7,243 nucleotides of DNA from an uncultured Ruminococcus sp. (GTDB taxonomy: Bacteria > Bacillota > Clostridia > Oscillospirales > Ruminococcaceae), in contig CALEJX010000524.1 of NCBI GenBank assembly GCA_937898375.1, forward strand, positions 1 through 7,243, in the 5' to 3' direction. Shown here piece after piece: positions 6,601 to 7,243 of the stretch; within the stretch, counting starts at the first letter, position 1; each line of letters begins with the position of its first letter. The position numbers and the translations under genes are program-made. The notes under the pieces are model-generated. The model had not been told where the DNA came from. It did not search any database and saw nothing but the letters and a program-made list of their open reading frames with translations.

Positions 6601-7243
6601 CGGATCTCGCCTCCTCTATTTTTTCGAGTAAAGGCTTTCTCAGTTCGTTAGCCAGAAGATTACAAAGCTGTTCCGCCTCTTCATACTGACCAATATCCAT
6701 ATAACACTGAATACGGAATGTCACAGCCGCCATATCGCTTGGGTCTTTGATCATAGCGTTTCTGAAGTATTTTATCGTTTCCTCATACTTCTGCTTTGTT
6801 TCAGGCGAGCCAAGCTCCTTGTAGGCGTTTGTTTCACTGTAAATTCCTATGTATGAATTCTGAACGCTTTCGCTGCTTTGTAATTTCCTTGCATAATCGA
6901 TCACTTTATTAAAATCCTTTTTTAGCGTATATGCTCCGACATACAGACGATTGATCTGATCTATATTTTCGGGAGTCAATTCAATTTCTTCCGTTTCGTC
7001 AAGCTTGTACGCCGTTTTCTCGGTATCGGTTTCATCTTCAACGTTCGTAAGATATTCTCTTACTCCGTTTTCATCGGGTTCAATGCTTTCGGCCAATTCT
7101 TCCAGACCGTAATCGCCGTATTTTTCGGCAATACATTCTTTATCAGCCTCTATCATTTCCTCGACATCATATTCTGTCAGTTTAACAGGTTCAAAGTCTT
7201 TGTCGATAATATCAAACCCAAGATTATATGACTCAACAGGATT
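6590..7243 (-). CDS. TPR-like protein, 5' end outside window
   Basis: The 217 visible residues are the carboxy-terminal part of a larger soluble protein. The frame is open to the right edge, and the reading upstream of the first internal Met (at 7156) continues in the same acidic style, so that Met is probably not the start. Residues 1-90 are strongly acidic and low in recognisable structure. Residues 96-200 form helix pairs of the tetratricopeptide type, clearest at 167-196, where D-P-S-D-M-A-A starts one helix and D-I-G-Q-Y-E-E-A-E-Q-L the next, matching the spacing of TPR residues such as Gly, Tyr and Ala. TPR proteins usually act as adaptors, so a chaperone or assembly role beside the small proteins is plausible but not shown. 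The stop overlaps the next gene by 11 bases, placing it in the same operon. Confidence 0.8.
   Translation of the reverse strand, partial: NPVESYNLGFDIIDKDFEPVKLTEYDVEEMIEADKECIAEKYGDYGLEELAESIEPDENGVREYLTNVEDETDTEKTAYKLDETEEIELTPENIDQINRLYVGAYTLKKDFNKVIDYARKLQSSESVQNSYIGIYSETNAYKELGSPETKQKYEETIKYFRNAMIKDPSDMAAVTFRIQCYMDIGQYEEAEQLCNLLANELRKPLLEKIEEARSVDS
6610..6615 (-). promoter_or_regulatory. Ribosome binding site deciding the TTG start at 6600
   Basis: AGGAGG lies 9 bases before TTG at 6600-6598, inside the final codons of the TPR-like gene. It is the reason for accepting a TTG start for the 106-residue protein, and it implies that translation of the two genes is coupled. Confidence 0.75.

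Noticed and set aside
7154..7156. The ATG at 7156 as start of the TPR-like gene
   Set aside because: The frame stays open and protein-like upstream to the window edge, and no good Shine-Dalgarno sequence precedes this ATG at normal spacing.

Overview
The window looks like part of a chromosome from a low-GC Firmicute, most plausibly a gut or rumen Clostridium/Ruminococcus-type member of the Clostridia. The signs are AT-rich coding sequence, strong AGGAGG/GGGAGG ribosome binding sites, TTG starts and a type VII secretion (T7SS/ESX, Firmicutes-type) gene set. The genus is inferred from style only. Every supported gene is on the minus strand, so transcription runs from high to low coordinates. 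There is no gene-free stretch longer than 79 bases.

In transcription order the layout is: (1) a TPR-like soluble protein, cut by the right edge; (2) three small helical proteins of 106, 118 and 99 residues in the WXG100/ESAT-6 style, none with the canonical Trp-x-Gly; (3) a 79-base gap holding a terminator-like hairpin; (4) a 442-residue Lys/Pro-rich protein built on eleven 23-residue repeats, each starting F-x-x-P with no length variation; (5) a 1084-residue membrane-anchored EssC-type FtsK/SpoIIIE ATPase that ends just after its first competent ATPase domain; (6) a separate gene, started from TTG in a TTGA stop/start overlap, carrying the next ATPase domain and cut by the left edge.

The genes read as one operon with two expression tiers: small secreted or partner proteins upstream of the hairpin, export machinery downstream. 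The ATPase is divided in the linker between domains D1 and D2, as mycobacterial EccCa/EccCb are and unlike the single-chain EssC of staphylococci and bacilli. The amino-terminal region of the EssC half has no FHA domain that I can recognise and may hold a ubiquitin-like (YukD/EsaB-type) fold. EssA, EssB, EsaA and LXG toxins are not seen, although the operon continues past both edges.

The most original element is the repeat protein: eleven exact 23-residue periods with an alternating hydrophobic pattern, co-translated with the motor ATPase. I do not recognise its family.
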